From Legionella fallonii LLAP-10 (GTDB taxonomy: Bacteria; Pseudomonadota; Gammaproteobacteria; Legionellales; Legionellaceae): a DNA stretch of 64,000 nucleotides. A model generated the notes under the pieces. That model was not told the DNA's origin, made no database searches, and saw only the letters and a list, made by a program, of their open reading frames with translations. Made by a program: the position numbers and the translations under genes. Location: positions 1,579,001 to 1,643,000 of the forward strand of contig NZ_LN614827.1 in assembly GCF_000953135.1 (NCBI RefSeq), written 5' to 3'. Below are positions 37,615 to 46,690 of the stretch, one piece after another. Position 1 is the first letter of the stretch, and each line of letters begins with the position of its first letter.

Positions 37615-37880
37615 ATCTCCCAACGGCTGGATTTTAGCGAATAACCAGTGTGTATTCACAGAGTTATCCACAGAAAATGGGGATAAGTGTGTGTTTATTT
37701 AATGTCAAGTAAATTGTAACGATCCATATAGGACAAGGGGTTTTGTAAAACAGGAGTTTAAACTTAAAAGAGAGCTAGACGAAAATTAGAATGATATCCA
37801 CAAGGATAAATCGGATGGATAAGTTGATGTGGATTGCTATCATATCCAAAAAAATTATAAAAAAACAGTCTTGACTTATT
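37610..37880 (-). repeat. dispersed DnaA-box repeat, copy R3 (main part)
   Basis: Opposite orientation to R1/R2. From left: GGATTTTAGCGAATAACC, GTGTATTCACAGAG, TTATCCACA at 37664-37672 next to TGGGGATAA, then ATATCCACA at 37794-37802 (130 bp apart), and AAAAAACAGTCTTGACTTA at the end. The transposon lies between this part and its outer end at 32190-32222. The remaining spacer to 38050 shows no gene. Confidence 0.85.
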
Positions 37881-38050
37881 CTTTTTTAATTCCAACAACT
37901 GAACAGCGATAAGTCACTATTAGTTTGTTCTTAGCGTTAGCTTTTTGCGACAGAACCAAGTCAGGTTCTGATAATCGAATCCACACATTGACTTAAATTT
38001 GAACTTCCGCTATAATTTTTCAACCTTTCCTCAGCTGTACCCCCGTCAAT

Positions 38051-40054
38051 ATGTGGTTAGATAATCATTCGTTATTAATTTCTTTGAGAGAAGATTTAGG
38101 CTACCGATTACCAGAAGATAGTTGTCATGGATTTGCAATTCGATGGCTTGAAGCATGCCTAGTTGGCGAAGAAAGCTTATTTGAAAACCGCATGAAAGAA
38201 ATTCACTCCTATGGTGATTCATTGCTTGCTCGAATTCAAGAGGCTCAAGACAAAGAAGAAAATCAATTAACAGAAGAAGATAAAAAGCTACGGGATATTC
38301 AAGCTTTTTTTGATCACATGGAATTGCAGCAATCTCCAAATGATTATACCTCGCTTTTTGGTAGGCTATTTTCTCAATCAGACATTGAGTCCATTTCAGA
38401 TATTGCTACTTCTGATACAATGCGTTCCCGGGGTGGATTATGTAAAATATATTCACATCCAGGGATGTACACAAAAGAAGAGATTACGCAATATTTTGAT
38501 AAACTCGGCGATGTAGTGGATAGCGCTACAAGTAACTCATCAAATGAATGCTGGGGAATTCTTATAGGTGGATTTCATCATAGCCTTGCAGTAACCTATA
38601 CCCTAGGAAGTGGGTGGCGGTTCATGGATAACGAACAATATCCCCCCTTAGCATTTTCTAAAGAGGAAACACATTTACTGGCCGATGAAATAATGAATGG
38701 TTTAGTAGTTGATCCCTCAATTCCATATATTGGTTTTAATACTTCGATTTTTACTGTCGCTGATAATAAGTTATTACCTGAAGTAACCGCAGCCCTTAAT
38801 CAATTTGATGAAAAGCAGGTATTAACCGAGCAGATATTAAAGCGAGAGTCTAATGAATATGACTTAGCTTGTATTGCAACTCAAAATGAACATACCTGGG
38901 TTCTAGAGGAATATCTTAAATATGGGCTTGGGATAGACAAAAGTTATAACGATTATCCATTAATTTACTTGGCTGTGCAGCATGGAGATTTAGAAACTAT
39001 AGAATTCCTCAGCAATAACGGCGTTGAAATAAATGCGTTAAATACCGGCTATACACCAATCTATTTAGCCGCAACGAAAGGTGATGTCGCATCTATATCC
39101 CTACTTGCTCAGATCGGAGCCGATGTAAATGAGGGACACTGCATTACTCTAGCTACACCTGTCCATATTGCAGCCAAGAATGGACACTGCCCTGCGATCT
39201 CTGAATTGGCTAAGCTTGGAGCAGACCTTAGCTCAGGGGATGATGAGGGAACTACTCCACTTCATGCCGCAGCTGAAGAAAATCATGTCGCAGCAATAAT
39301 GACACTTATCGATCTTAAGGTAGATCCTAATATAACTGATGATAACGAAGCTACTCCGCTTCATATGGCTGCCAAACGCAATAATATAGAGGCTATTGAG
39401 ATGCTTACCAGTTTGGGGGCAAACCCTAATTTTGGAAACTATAACGGAGCTACCCCTCTTCATATGGCTGCCAAACGAAATAATACAGAGGCTATTATTA
39501 CACTTATTAAGCTTGGAGCAGATCCCTCCTTAATAGACAATAATGGAGCTACTCCTCTTCATATTGCCGCCCAAATGGATAATGGTGAGGCCATTACTAC
39601 ACTTGCCAAATTGGGAGTAGATTTGAATTGTCAGTTAGATAATGGAGCAACTCCTATTTTTTTAGCAGCTCAATATGGTTGTATTTCTGCATTAAAACAA
39701 TTAATTAAAGCAGGCGTTAATGCGCATTCGACCTGTGAAATAACAGCAGAAAACCTTAGGGATCTAGCCCTTCATTGCTCAGAGAAAATTGCTACAAAAG
39801 AATACGCAGAAAGAATAGTTAACAACATGGAGCAGTTCATAAAGCAACATCATAGTGTAAGTAGACAAACAATCAGTATTACCCCTTATGATATGGCTTG
39901 TATCGTAGAAGAAGAGGAACTGCTTTGCTTTCTAGATAATAATCACCATAAAAGAAAGTTAGATATAGATCTTGGTTTTTTCTCCTATAATGATGCCAAA
40001 AAACTCAAAAAATCTCTTGCAATCAACATGATGCCTAGTGGCTCGCATTTATAA
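38051..40054 (+). CDS. ankyrin-repeat protein with possible C58-like cysteine protease head
   Basis: 667 residues. The N-terminal ~240 residues contain EDSCHGFAIRWLEACL (Cys25), GILIGGFHHSLAVTYTLGSG (His176/177) and WRFMDNEQYP (Asp193). This Cys-His-Asp order and local context resemble YopT/C58-type papain-fold proteases (GxCxGxxxxW; xxHxxA; xxxDxN). Ankyrin repeats run from ~285 to ~560: YPLIYLAVQHGDLETIEFL, YTPIYLAATKGDVASISLL, TTPLHAAAEENHVAAIMTLI and at least five more, two of which (near 39360 and 39450) are almost identical and recently duplicated. The C-terminus is charged with KRKLDIDLG. No signal peptide. A Dot/Icm effector that cleaves or modifies a host protein is plausible but unproven. 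Confidence 0.7.
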   Translation: MWLDNHSLLISLREDLGYRLPEDSCHGFAIRWLEACLVGEESLFENRMKEIHSYGDSLLARIQEAQDKEENQLTEEDKKLRDIQAFFDHMELQQSPNDYTSLFGRLFSQSDIESISDIATSDTMRSRGGLCKIYSHPGMYTKEEITQYFDKLGDVVDSATSNSSNECWGILIGGFHHSLAVTYTLGSGWRFMDNEQYPPLAFSKEETHLLADEIMNGLVVDPSIPYIGFNTSIFTVADNKLLPEVTAALNQFDEKQVLTEQILKRESNEYDLACIATQNEHTWVLEEYLKYGLGIDKSYNDYPLIYLAVQHGDLETIEFLSNNGVEINALNTGYTPIYLAATKGDVASISLLAQIGADVNEGHCITLATPVHIAAKNGHCPAISELAKLGADLSSGDDEGTTPLHAAAEENHVAAIMTLIDLKVDPNITDDNEATPLHMAAKRNNIEAIEMLTSLGANPNFGNYNGATPLHMAAKRNNTEAIITLIKLGADPSLIDNNGATPLHIAAQMDNGEAITTLAKLGVDLNCQLDNGATPIFLAAQYGCISALKQLIKAGVNAHSTCEITAENLRDLALHCSEKIATKEYAERIVNNMEQFIKQHHSVSRQTISITPYDMACIVEEEELLCFLDNNHHKRKLDIDLGFFSYNDAKKLKKSLAINMMPSGSHL

Positions 40055-40187
40055 TTTATAATTAAGGTAATGATTTTTGAAAACACCAGAATGCAGGAAA
40101 AACAAGCCTGTTGAATTAACTTAAAAGTATCCTGATTGTATGATTTGCTTTACCATGCTGTCTGTTTCCAAACAATAACTGACTTTT

Positions 40188-41189
40188 ATGCTAAAAAAAC
40201 TTATTCAAGAACAACAGATCATCGAGCTTTTGAACAAGCATTATGGAATTGATATACATGCAGCACAACTCATCCCTGGTGGCGCTGATATGAATGCATT
40301 GGCATATAAAGCAGATTCAAAATCCAATTCTTATTTCGTAAAGTTAAAGTACGGTTATCATAATGAAATTAATTTATCAATTATCCGTCTTTTGCATGAC
40401 TCAGGAATAAATGAAATTATTTTTCCTATCCCCACACTCGAAGCAAAATTATTTCAGCAATGGGATCACTTTAAAATAATAGTTTATCCATTTATTCATG
40501 CGCCAAATGGTTTTACTCAAAATTTAACCGAAAAACAGTGGGAACAGTTGGGAAAAGTATTAAGACAAATTCATGAAACATCAGTTCCCTCCTTAATTCA
40601 ACAACAACTAAGAAAAGAAATATACTCAACTAAATGGCGTGAAATAGTCAGGTCTTTTTATAGTAAAATTGAACTTGATGCTTCAGATGATAAAATTACT
40701 GCTGGTTTCAAATCTTTTTTTAATCAAAATATCGACTCAATTCGTCAATTAGTTGATTCCGCAGAAGAGCTATCTAAAAAAATTCAACCGGATTTAGATA
40801 AATACGTTCTGTGTCATTCTGATATACATGCGGGCAATGTATTAGTTGTTAATGAGGAGTCTATTTACATTATTGATTGGGATGAGCCCATGCTAGCACC
40901 AAAAGAGCGTGATTTGATGTTCATTGGTGGTGGCGTTTGTGGTGTATGGAATAAACCTCATGAAATCCACTATTTTTATGAAGGTTATGATCAAACAAAT
41001 GTCGATAAAACAATTTTGTCTTATTACAGACACGAACGAATTGTTGAAGATATAGCAGAGTATGGACAAGACTTGCTTTCGCGTAATCAAAATGATGAGT
41101 CCAGACTTGAAAGTTTTAAACATTTTAAATCGATGTTTGAGCCAAATAACGTTGTTGAAACAGCTTTTGCTACAGGCCTAATGAAATAA
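40188..41189 (+). CDS. aph(9)-Ia-like: APH(9)-like spectinomycin phosphotransferase
   Basis: 333 residues, protein-kinase-like aminoglycoside phosphotransferase fold. Visible are LIPGGADMNALAYKADS, YFVKLKYGYHNEINLSIIRL (ATP-anchoring Lys), YVLCHSDIHAGNVLVV (catalytic Asp212 in HSDIHAGN) and IYIIDWDEPMLAPKERDLMF (metal-binding Asp). From memory, long stretches match APH(9)-Ia, the spectinomycin kinase described from Legionella pneumophila, with substitutions throughout. It is therefore an orthologue or close paralogue of that gene, likely native to the genus rather than recently acquired. It has no integron or IS context here. Confidence 0.85.
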   Translation: MLKKLIQEQQIIELLNKHYGIDIHAAQLIPGGADMNALAYKADSKSNSYFVKLKYGYHNEINLSIIRLLHDSGINEIIFPIPTLEAKLFQQWDHFKIIVYPFIHAPNGFTQNLTEKQWEQLGKVLRQIHETSVPSLIQQQLRKEIYSTKWREIVRSFYSKIELDASDDKITAGFKSFFNQNIDSIRQLVDSAEELSKKIQPDLDKYVLCHSDIHAGNVLVVNEESIYIIDWDEPMLAPKERDLMFIGGGVCGVWNKPHEIHYFYEGYDQTNVDKTILSYYRHERIVEDIAEYGQDLLSRNQNDESRLESFKHFKSMFEPNNVVETAFATGLMK

Positions 41190-41215
41190 TTCGACTTTAT
41201 TTATGTTTCGTAATC

Positions 41216-41382
41216 GTCGGGCAATTGTACTACCTTAAGAAAAGGAAGGAAAAATCGTAGCTCGGATGAGTACAGCATAATACGGGAATGCCTAGCTCAG
41301 TGCACTGAAATCCCGGATTACGCTGCGCTCAGCCAGGTTACAAAAACTTAAGGTAGCGCCATTGATCAATTGGTTACCCGAC
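41216..41382. repeat. REP/MITE-like palindromic intergenic element
   Basis: The ends are inverted: CGGGCAATTG...TACCTTAAG at 41217-41239 pairs with CTTAAGGTA...AATTGGTTACCCG at 41347-41381. The interior contains ACTGAAATCCCGGATTACGC and TGCGCTCAGCCAGGTTAC, which resemble a widespread gamma-proteobacterial intergenic repeat. No coding frame. It lies between two convergent genes. Confidence 0.55.
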
Positions 41383-41392
41383 CTATCTGGGC

Positions 41393-42511
41393 TTATTGAG
41401 ATTTTCCTCTTAAATCGATATCCCATATATCAATAACCTTATCATTTTCAACTATATAGAATTTATCAAATAGATTAATTGTTGGATCACAATGAGGAAC
41501 GATAAGCTCTAAAATTTCCCCATTAGTGGGTAGCGACGCATTATTTAAAGCAGTAATTTTTCCGTGTTCATCCCCAAAACCACCCCAATCGTACTCCAAA
41601 TCGTTATGGCTAATAATTAGAGGACGATGTTTTTTATCGACGTAAATGGATTTTGTGCCTGCATCAACGGTCACATGTTCTTTTCTATTAGAACTAATCA
41701 CCGTAGTAAGAAGCGTCATTGCTGGTTTAAATGTGTGAAAGCATTGACTATTTTCTTTGGATCCAATGACAGAGTATTCTACATCCATGACTGTGTATGA
41801 ACCAGGCTGTATTTCTGTAACCCCGGCTTCGATATCGATATCATAAGTTCCTGTCCCTGCCCCTGTTACTATTGAACAATTTAAGCCATGCTCTCTGAAA
41901 ATTTGTGCGATATTGCTGGCATTTCTCATTATATTTAGAGATGAATTTTTTCTTTCTTCATAAGATGAGATATGTTGAAGGTTCCCTGCATAGCACTGAA
42001 TGCCCATGAGATTTAATGAGTTAAAGTTGTTTGTTTTTAAAGCAAAATCAAGCGCTAAATCCGGATTGACTCCAGTCCTACCTATTCCGGGATCAATATC
42101 GACTAAAACATTAATTTTGAATGAAATAGCATTGGCTGCTTCATTCAAATCATTTAGATTGTGTTCATTGTCGACAACAATGATTGTATCAGGCGCTTGC
42201 TGTATGCAAGATATTAATCTTCTAATTTTTTCTTTAGTTACTATTGGCGAAGTAATTAAAACATTACGGATTCCTTTATTAATAAGCTCTTCTGCCTCAG
42301 AAATTTTAGCTGCGCTAATACCTATTGCGCCGTATTCAATTTGAAGCTTTGCTAATTCTGTACATTTATGGGTTTTTACATGAGGGCGTATGCTGACATT
42401 ATTTTTAATACCGTGGGCACGCATCAACTCCAAATTAGATATTAGCGTTTGTTTGTCTATTATCAGACAAGGCGTATCTAATTGTGATTTTTTTATATTG
42501 AAATTATTCAT
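41393..42511 (-). CDS. D-threonine aldolase / D-serine dehydratase-like PLP enzyme
   Basis: 372 residues, alanine-racemase-fold (fold III) PLP protein of the DSD1/D-threonine aldolase family. Marks: LDTPCLIIDKQTLISNLELM, then SIRPHVKTHKCTELAKLQ with the PLP Lys in HVKTHK, GIQCYAGNLQH, SIVTGAGTGTYDIDIEAGVT, ELQPGSY-like EIQPGSYTVMD, and the C-terminal metal site VPHCDPTINLFDK with His and Cys. It acts on D-threonine, D-serine or D-3-hydroxy amino acids; which one cannot be told. The 5-prime half and upstream region are duplicated at 43246-44563. Confidence 0.85.
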   Translation of the reverse strand: MNNFNIKKSQLDTPCLIIDKQTLISNLELMRAHGIKNNVSIRPHVKTHKCTELAKLQIEYGAIGISAAKISEAEELINKGIRNVLITSPIVTKEKIRRLISCIQQAPDTIIVVDNEHNLNDLNEAANAISFKINVLVDIDPGIGRTGVNPDLALDFALKTNNFNSLNLMGIQCYAGNLQHISSYEERKNSSLNIMRNASNIAQIFREHGLNCSIVTGAGTGTYDIDIEAGVTEIQPGSYTVMDVEYSVIGSKENSQCFHTFKPAMTLLTTVISSNRKEHVTVDAGTKSIYVDKKHRPLIISHNDLEYDWGGFGDEHGKITALNNASLPTNGEILELIVPHCDPTINLFDKFYIVENDKVIDIWDIDLRGKSQ

Positions 42512-43245
42512 ATTGATTTTGTGCCGTTATTTCGGTATCTCAAAAATACCAAAAAATGACTTATATGAAAATAGACGCAGCAAGCTGCAGCTCTGAAGCG
42601 GTTAAAAACATAGCGTGTAGTTTTTTTCATGATCATTATAAGCATTATAATGATTAACGATATGGTCTTACTTGAGTAAGCCTAGCAGAATTCCCGGTGT
42701 TACGCTCAAGAACATCATGAGTATGTAACAGTAATTCTCCTCAAAACCTACTTGCTAATAAAATCTTAAGCTATTTAGAGGTATACGGTCACATCGATAA
42801 ACTAAAAACTAGGTGAAAAACAATGGCAGATTTTAATTTTATTTCAGATATTCTTTCAGGCACAACTTCAAAAGCAATAAATTCTGCGTTAACAAACTAT
42901 AATGGAGCGCCTATACGTTCATTTTTCTTTACTCCTATCAAATCTACTACCAGTTTTGCAGTTAGAGCAACATCAATTGTTACTGATACACCCCAATTAG
43001 CTATGGCCTCGGCTGTTATCGCTTTATCTATCGGAGCCCATTTTTTAGCTACCATCGGTAATTTTGTCACTGGCAATTTTGAAGAGACCTTAGAAGGCCT
43101 GCAAGCGGCCGGAATATTCATGTTGATTTCCGCTGGTTTGGCTGTTGCTGCCCTATTTAGTCCAATCATTAATACAGTTGATTTATTGGGAGGTATGGTA
43201 AGTACTGTAGCTGAATGCTGCGCAAAACCTGATGAGTTTGACGAA
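41931..43245. repeat. tandem duplication, unit 1 (1315 bp)
   Basis: Unit 1 starts ATATTTAGAGATGAATTTT inside the D-threonine-aldolase-like gene and ends GATGAGTTTGACGA in the small membrane-protein gene. The next unit begins at once (43246) with the same ATATTTAGAG. Identity is very high, with scattered substitutions. Confidence 0.92.
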
Positions 43246-43278
43246 ATATTTAGAGATGAATTTTTTCTTTCTTTATAA
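42823..43278 (+). CDS. small two-helix membrane protein, copy 1 (altered tail)
   Basis: 151 residues. The N-terminal half is MADFNFISDILSGTTSKAIN, then two hydrophobic helices (LAMASAVIALSIGAHFLATI and GIFMLISAGLAVAALFSPII) and VAECCAKPDEFDE. The last ~11 residues (IFRDEFFLSL) come from sequence at the duplication junction, read antisense to the aldolase gene, so the original tail is lost. The paralogue at 44142 keeps it. Function unknown; no signal peptide. Confidence 0.7.
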   Translation: MADFNFISDILSGTTSKAINSALTNYNGAPIRSFFFTPIKSTTSFAVRATSIVTDTPQLAMASAVIALSIGAHFLATIGNFVTGNFEETLEGLQAAGIFMLISAGLAVAALFSPIINTVDLLGGMVSTVAECCAKPDEFDEIFRDEFFLSL

Positions 43279-43826
43279 GATGAGATATGTTGAAGGTTCC
43301 CTGCATAGCACTGAATGCCCATGAGATTTAATGAGTTAAAGTTGTTTGTTTTTAAAGCAAAATCAAGCGCTAAATCCGGATTGACTCCAGTCCTACCTAT
43401 TCCGGGATCAATATCGACTAAAACATTAATTTTGAATGAAATAGCATTGGCTGCTTCACTCAAATCATTTAGATTGTGTTCATTGTCGACAACAATGATT
43501 GTATCAGGCGCTTGCTGTATGCAAGATATTAATCTTCTGATTTTTTCTTTAGTTACTATTGGCGAAGTAATTAAAACATTACGGATTCCTTTATTAATAA
43601 GCCCTTCTGCCTCAGAAATTTTAGCTGCGCTAATACCTATTGCGTCGTATTCAATTTGAAGCTTTGCTAATTCTGTACATTTATGGGTTTTTACATGAGG
43701 GCGTATGCTGACATTATTTTTAATACCGTGAGCACGCATCAACTCCAAATTAGATATTAGCGTTTGTTTCTCTATTATCAGACAAGGCGTATCTAATTGT
43801 GATTTTTTTATATTGAAATTATTCAT
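43246..43826 (-). pseudogene. truncated duplicate of the D-threonine-aldolase-like gene
   Basis: About 193 codons identical or nearly so to residues 1-193 of the intact gene (MNNFNIKKSQLDTPCLI to ISSYKERKNSSLN). The frame then runs past the junction, antisense through the membrane-protein gene, to a stop at 42897, adding some 115 residues of no biological character. It lacks the distal half of the enzyme including the metal site, so it should be inactive. Confidence 0.85.
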
Positions 43827-44563
43827 ATTGATTTTGTGCCGTTATTTCGGTATCTCAAAAATACCAAAAAATGACTTATATGAAAATAGACGCAGCAAGC
43901 TGCAGCTCTGAAGCGGTTAAAAACATAGCGTGTAGTTTTTTTCATGATCATTATAAGCATTATAATGATTAACGATATGGTCTTACTTGAGTAAGCCTAG
44001 CAGAATTCCCGGTGTTACGCTCAAGAACATCATGAGTATGTAACAGTAATTCCCCTCAAAACCTACTTGTTAATAAAATCTTAAGCTATTTAGAGGTATA
44101 ATAGCGGTCACATCGATAAACTAAAAACTAGGTGAAAAACAATGGCAGATTTTAATTTTATTTCAGATATTCTTTCAGGCACAACTTCAAAAGCAATAAG
44201 TTCTGCGTTAGTAAACGATAATGGAGCGCCTATACGTTCATTTTTCTTTACTCCTATCAAATCTACTACCAGTTTTGCAGTTAGAGCAACATCAATTGTT
44301 ACTGATACACCCCAATTAGCTATGGCCTCGGCTGTTATCGCTTTAGCTATCGGAGCCCATTTTTTAGCTACCATCGGTAATTTTGTCACTGGCAATTTTG
44401 AAGAGACCTTAGAAAGCCTGAAAGGGGCCGGAATATTCATGTTGGTTTCCGCTGGTTTGGCTGTTGCTGCCCTATTTAGTCCAATCATTAATACAGTTGA
44501 TTTATTGGGAGGTATGGTAAGTACTGTAGCTGAATGCTGCGCAAAACCTGATGAGTTTGACGA
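43246..44563. repeat. tandem duplication, unit 2
   Basis: Second unit, carrying the truncated aldolase 5-prime half, the shared upstream region and a complete membrane-protein gene. Relative to unit 1 it has a 4-bp insertion (GGTATAATAGCGGTCA versus GGTATACGGTCA near 44098) and some point differences. Confidence 0.92.
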
Positions 44564-44594
44564 ATTTGACCAAAACTCTCCACAACCTCGCTAA
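44142..44594 (+). CDS. small two-helix membrane protein, copy 2 (intact)
   Basis: 150 residues, paralogue of 42823-43278: MADFNFISDILSGTTSKAIS, the same two helices and VAECCAKPDEFDE, ending FDQNSPQPR. This tail is likely the ancestral one, since sequence beyond the junction is single-copy here. It is followed by a hairpin terminator. The family is not recognised; a polar N-terminal ~35 residues and Cys-Cys pair near the end are its only features. Confidence 0.75.
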   Translation: MADFNFISDILSGTTSKAISSALVNDNGAPIRSFFFTPIKSTTSFAVRATSIVTDTPQLAMASAVIALAIGAHFLATIGNFVTGNFEETLESLKGAGIFMLVSAGLAVAALFSPIINTVDLLGGMVSTVAECCAKPDEFDEFDQNSPQPR

Positions 44595-44617
44595 TTTTCA
44601 CCATATTATTTATGGCA

Positions 44618-44640
44618 AATGCGCGCTCTTGGCGCGCATT
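44618..44640 (+). terminator. hairpin after the small membrane protein gene
   Basis: AATGCGCGC, loop TCTTG, GCGCGCATT: a perfect 9-bp GC-rich stem followed by GTTTATT. Probable intrinsic terminator, although the T-tract is short. Confidence 0.65.
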
Positions 44641-44819
44641 GTTTATTGAGCTCATAAATGAATTATTGCCCTTCTCTCATTCAAAGAAATAATAAACTGC
44701 TTTGAAAGAAATACTCTTGTTTTCTTAATGAAAGTATCTGTAGAATCAAGTGTTTTCTACAAGATGATATTTCCAAATAAATTTTAATATCTTATAAAAT
44801 CAACTAGATAAGGGAAGTA

Positions 44820-44930
44820 ATGATAGGATATCCAACTTTAAAAAAGTTTATTTTACCTTTATTGGTAATCACACTCCAAGCCTTTTCATTTAACAGCTCA
44901 TATACAGGATGCAACTCAATTACCGTCTAA
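44820..44930 (+). CDS. 36-residue predicted exported peptide
   Basis: ATG with AAGGGA 5 nt upstream. The peptide starts MIGYPTLKKFILPLLVITLQ and continues AFSFNSSYTGCNSITV-stop; it has a Lys-Lys then hydrophobic core like a signal sequence and a single Cys in the short mature part. It lies 22 bp before the peptidase-like gene and may be a small secreted peptide, or a truncated remnant. Too short for the usual gene finders. Confidence 0.4.
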   Translation: MIGYPTLKKFILPLLVITLQAFSFNSSYTGCNSITV

Positions 44931-44952
44931 CTCATAATCTATGGATTAATTT

Positions 44953-46674
44953 ATGATAACGTATTTAAAAAATTTATGTGTGGCGCTGCTATTAGTGGTT
45001 TGCCAAAGTACTTTTGCTGCAAAAAACCTTTTTTTTAATGTCTCAGCTACAGGAACACCAGCCAATATTAACCTTACCCTATGCTTAAATGGAAAAAGTG
45101 TTTTATCTTGTCAACATTATAATGTGTCGGCCTTAGCATTAAGCATACTTACAACAATACCCAACCATACCTATCCATTTGCTGGAATTAAAATAAATAC
45201 GCCTGGTTATGTACTATCAGGTTGTAGCTTAACTAATAATGGATATTGTCTATTTTCAGTAAGTAACACGCAAGCAGCAACACTCTCACTCACGCCATCG
45301 ACATGCCAGGCCGATGTAATTTCTTTTTCGCCAGCTGTAACGAAAGTAAATAATCCCATCGGAAACACACCTACGGCTCCACAACAGTTTACAATCCATA
45401 TGACGATGTGTAATTCTCGTGGACAACCACTAATTCCCAGCAATAATAATCCAGTTCATGTGAATGTTTATGGTGCGCCAGATGGAGTTATTTCGCCAAT
45501 CTCAACGACAACCAGCACAGGCTCAGTAACGTTTACCTATAGTGGCCAGTCGTTTCCCAATAATATTTCAATCAATGCATGGATTAGCGATAGCAGTAAT
45601 AATGGTGCTGCACTTGGTGTCACCCAGGTACTGCAACAAAATACTCCATCTTGTACTTATGGTAGTACGAGCTATCAGGTTCCCCTAGTACAAACGCTAC
45701 CTGATGCCTTACAAATCATGGCGGATGTAGGCTACGGTGTAACATCACCAACAACAACTCTAGCCTCTTATACTATTGACACCGGTTCTTTAGGCGTAGT
45801 TGTTCCTGTTCATGAACTACCAAAAAATGTTAGTGTTATAGGTCCTGGTGCGCCCGGAGTCAAATATTATGACAGCAGCGGCAATACTTATTCAGGAAAC
45901 TATTACCTGGCGCCAGTAAGAGTAAAAATAGACAATGGTCTTGTGCAGACCATACCAATAATGGTTCTTGGGATTGATAAAGCTTACTGTAGTGGTCCAA
46001 CCACCAGATCCTGTTATTCAAACCCTCCGTCGCCAGATTTACATTACATGGGCGTTGGTTTTAATCGAAACAGTACTACTGCTGGTGATTTGTTTAACTC
46101 ACCCACAGCTAATGCTTTTCTTCATTTAACCAATGCAACAAATGGAACTGATCTGAGTCCAGGTTACTACCTTACTCCGAACGATACAACGACTGTAACA
46201 GGATTAACTCTCGGTATTACCAGTAGTAATGAATACAATGTTGTCAACTTATCGCCTAACCCCAATGTGCCAGGTGATTTTTATCCTCAAGCGGGTTGCT
46301 TTAGTTTTCCTCATCATTCGCAACCCAATCAGTTTTGTGGTACAGCGCTTCTCGATGTTGGAATTGACTCGATGTTCATTGACTTGCCCAGAGCCCAATG
46401 GCCAACTGGAACCTACAATTCAAAAGATGAGGTGCCTGCAGGAGTGGATATGTCGATCTTAATGGGGGCTTTAAGTACACCAGCGATGCAATACAGTTTT
46501 AGCGCGGTTGATGGCTCCCCTCCAAGCCATAGCCCTGCCCCCACTGTCGTACAATGGATTAACAGTACTGCAACCGGCATGGTCTTTGTTAATACTGGCC
46601 GCCGTCCCTTGTACATTTACAACTATTTTTACGATGGCCAATGTGGTCAGGTGGGCTTTAAACCATTGCCATAA
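44953..46674 (+). CDS. secreted aspartic-peptidase-like protein
   Basis: 573 residues. A signal peptide (MITYLKNLCVALLLVVCQST, then FAA) leads into a ~200-residue region of Ser/Thr-rich, beta-sandwich-like sequence with paired Cys, including an Ig-like segment (GAPDGVISPISTTTSTGSVT). The C-terminal ~340 residues carry ASYTIDTGSLGVVVP, a pepsin/retropepsin-like DTGS motif, and ALLDVGIDSMFIDLP as a possible second half motif (D-V-G-x-D-S). Only the first Asp motif is canonical, so it could be a peptidase or a non-catalytic relative. Likely periplasmic or type II secreted. A strong hairpin follows the stop. Confidence 0.7.
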   Translation: MITYLKNLCVALLLVVCQSTFAAKNLFFNVSATGTPANINLTLCLNGKSVLSCQHYNVSALALSILTTIPNHTYPFAGIKINTPGYVLSGCSLTNNGYCLFSVSNTQAATLSLTPSTCQADVISFSPAVTKVNNPIGNTPTAPQQFTIHMTMCNSRGQPLIPSNNNPVHVNVYGAPDGVISPISTTTSTGSVTFTYSGQSFPNNISINAWISDSSNNGAALGVTQVLQQNTPSCTYGSTSYQVPLVQTLPDALQIMADVGYGVTSPTTTLASYTIDTGSLGVVVPVHELPKNVSVIGPGAPGVKYYDSSGNTYSGNYYLAPVRVKIDNGLVQTIPIMVLGIDKAYCSGPTTRSCYSNPPSPDLHYMGVGFNRNSTTAGDLFNSPTANAFLHLTNATNGTDLSPGYYLTPNDTTTVTGLTLGITSSNEYNVVNLSPNPNVPGDFYPQAGCFSFPHHSQPNQFCGTALLDVGIDSMFIDLPRAQWPTGTYNSKDEVPAGVDMSILMGALSTPAMQYSFSAVDGSPPSHSPAPTVVQWINSTATGMVFVNTGRRPLYIYNYFYDGQCGQVGFKPLP

Positions 46675-46690
46675 ATGTGTACAAAAACAA

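Noticed and set aside
42897-43245. C-terminal extension of the truncated aldolase frame
   Set aside because: It runs antisense through the conserved membrane-protein gene past the duplication junction and has no independent coding signal.
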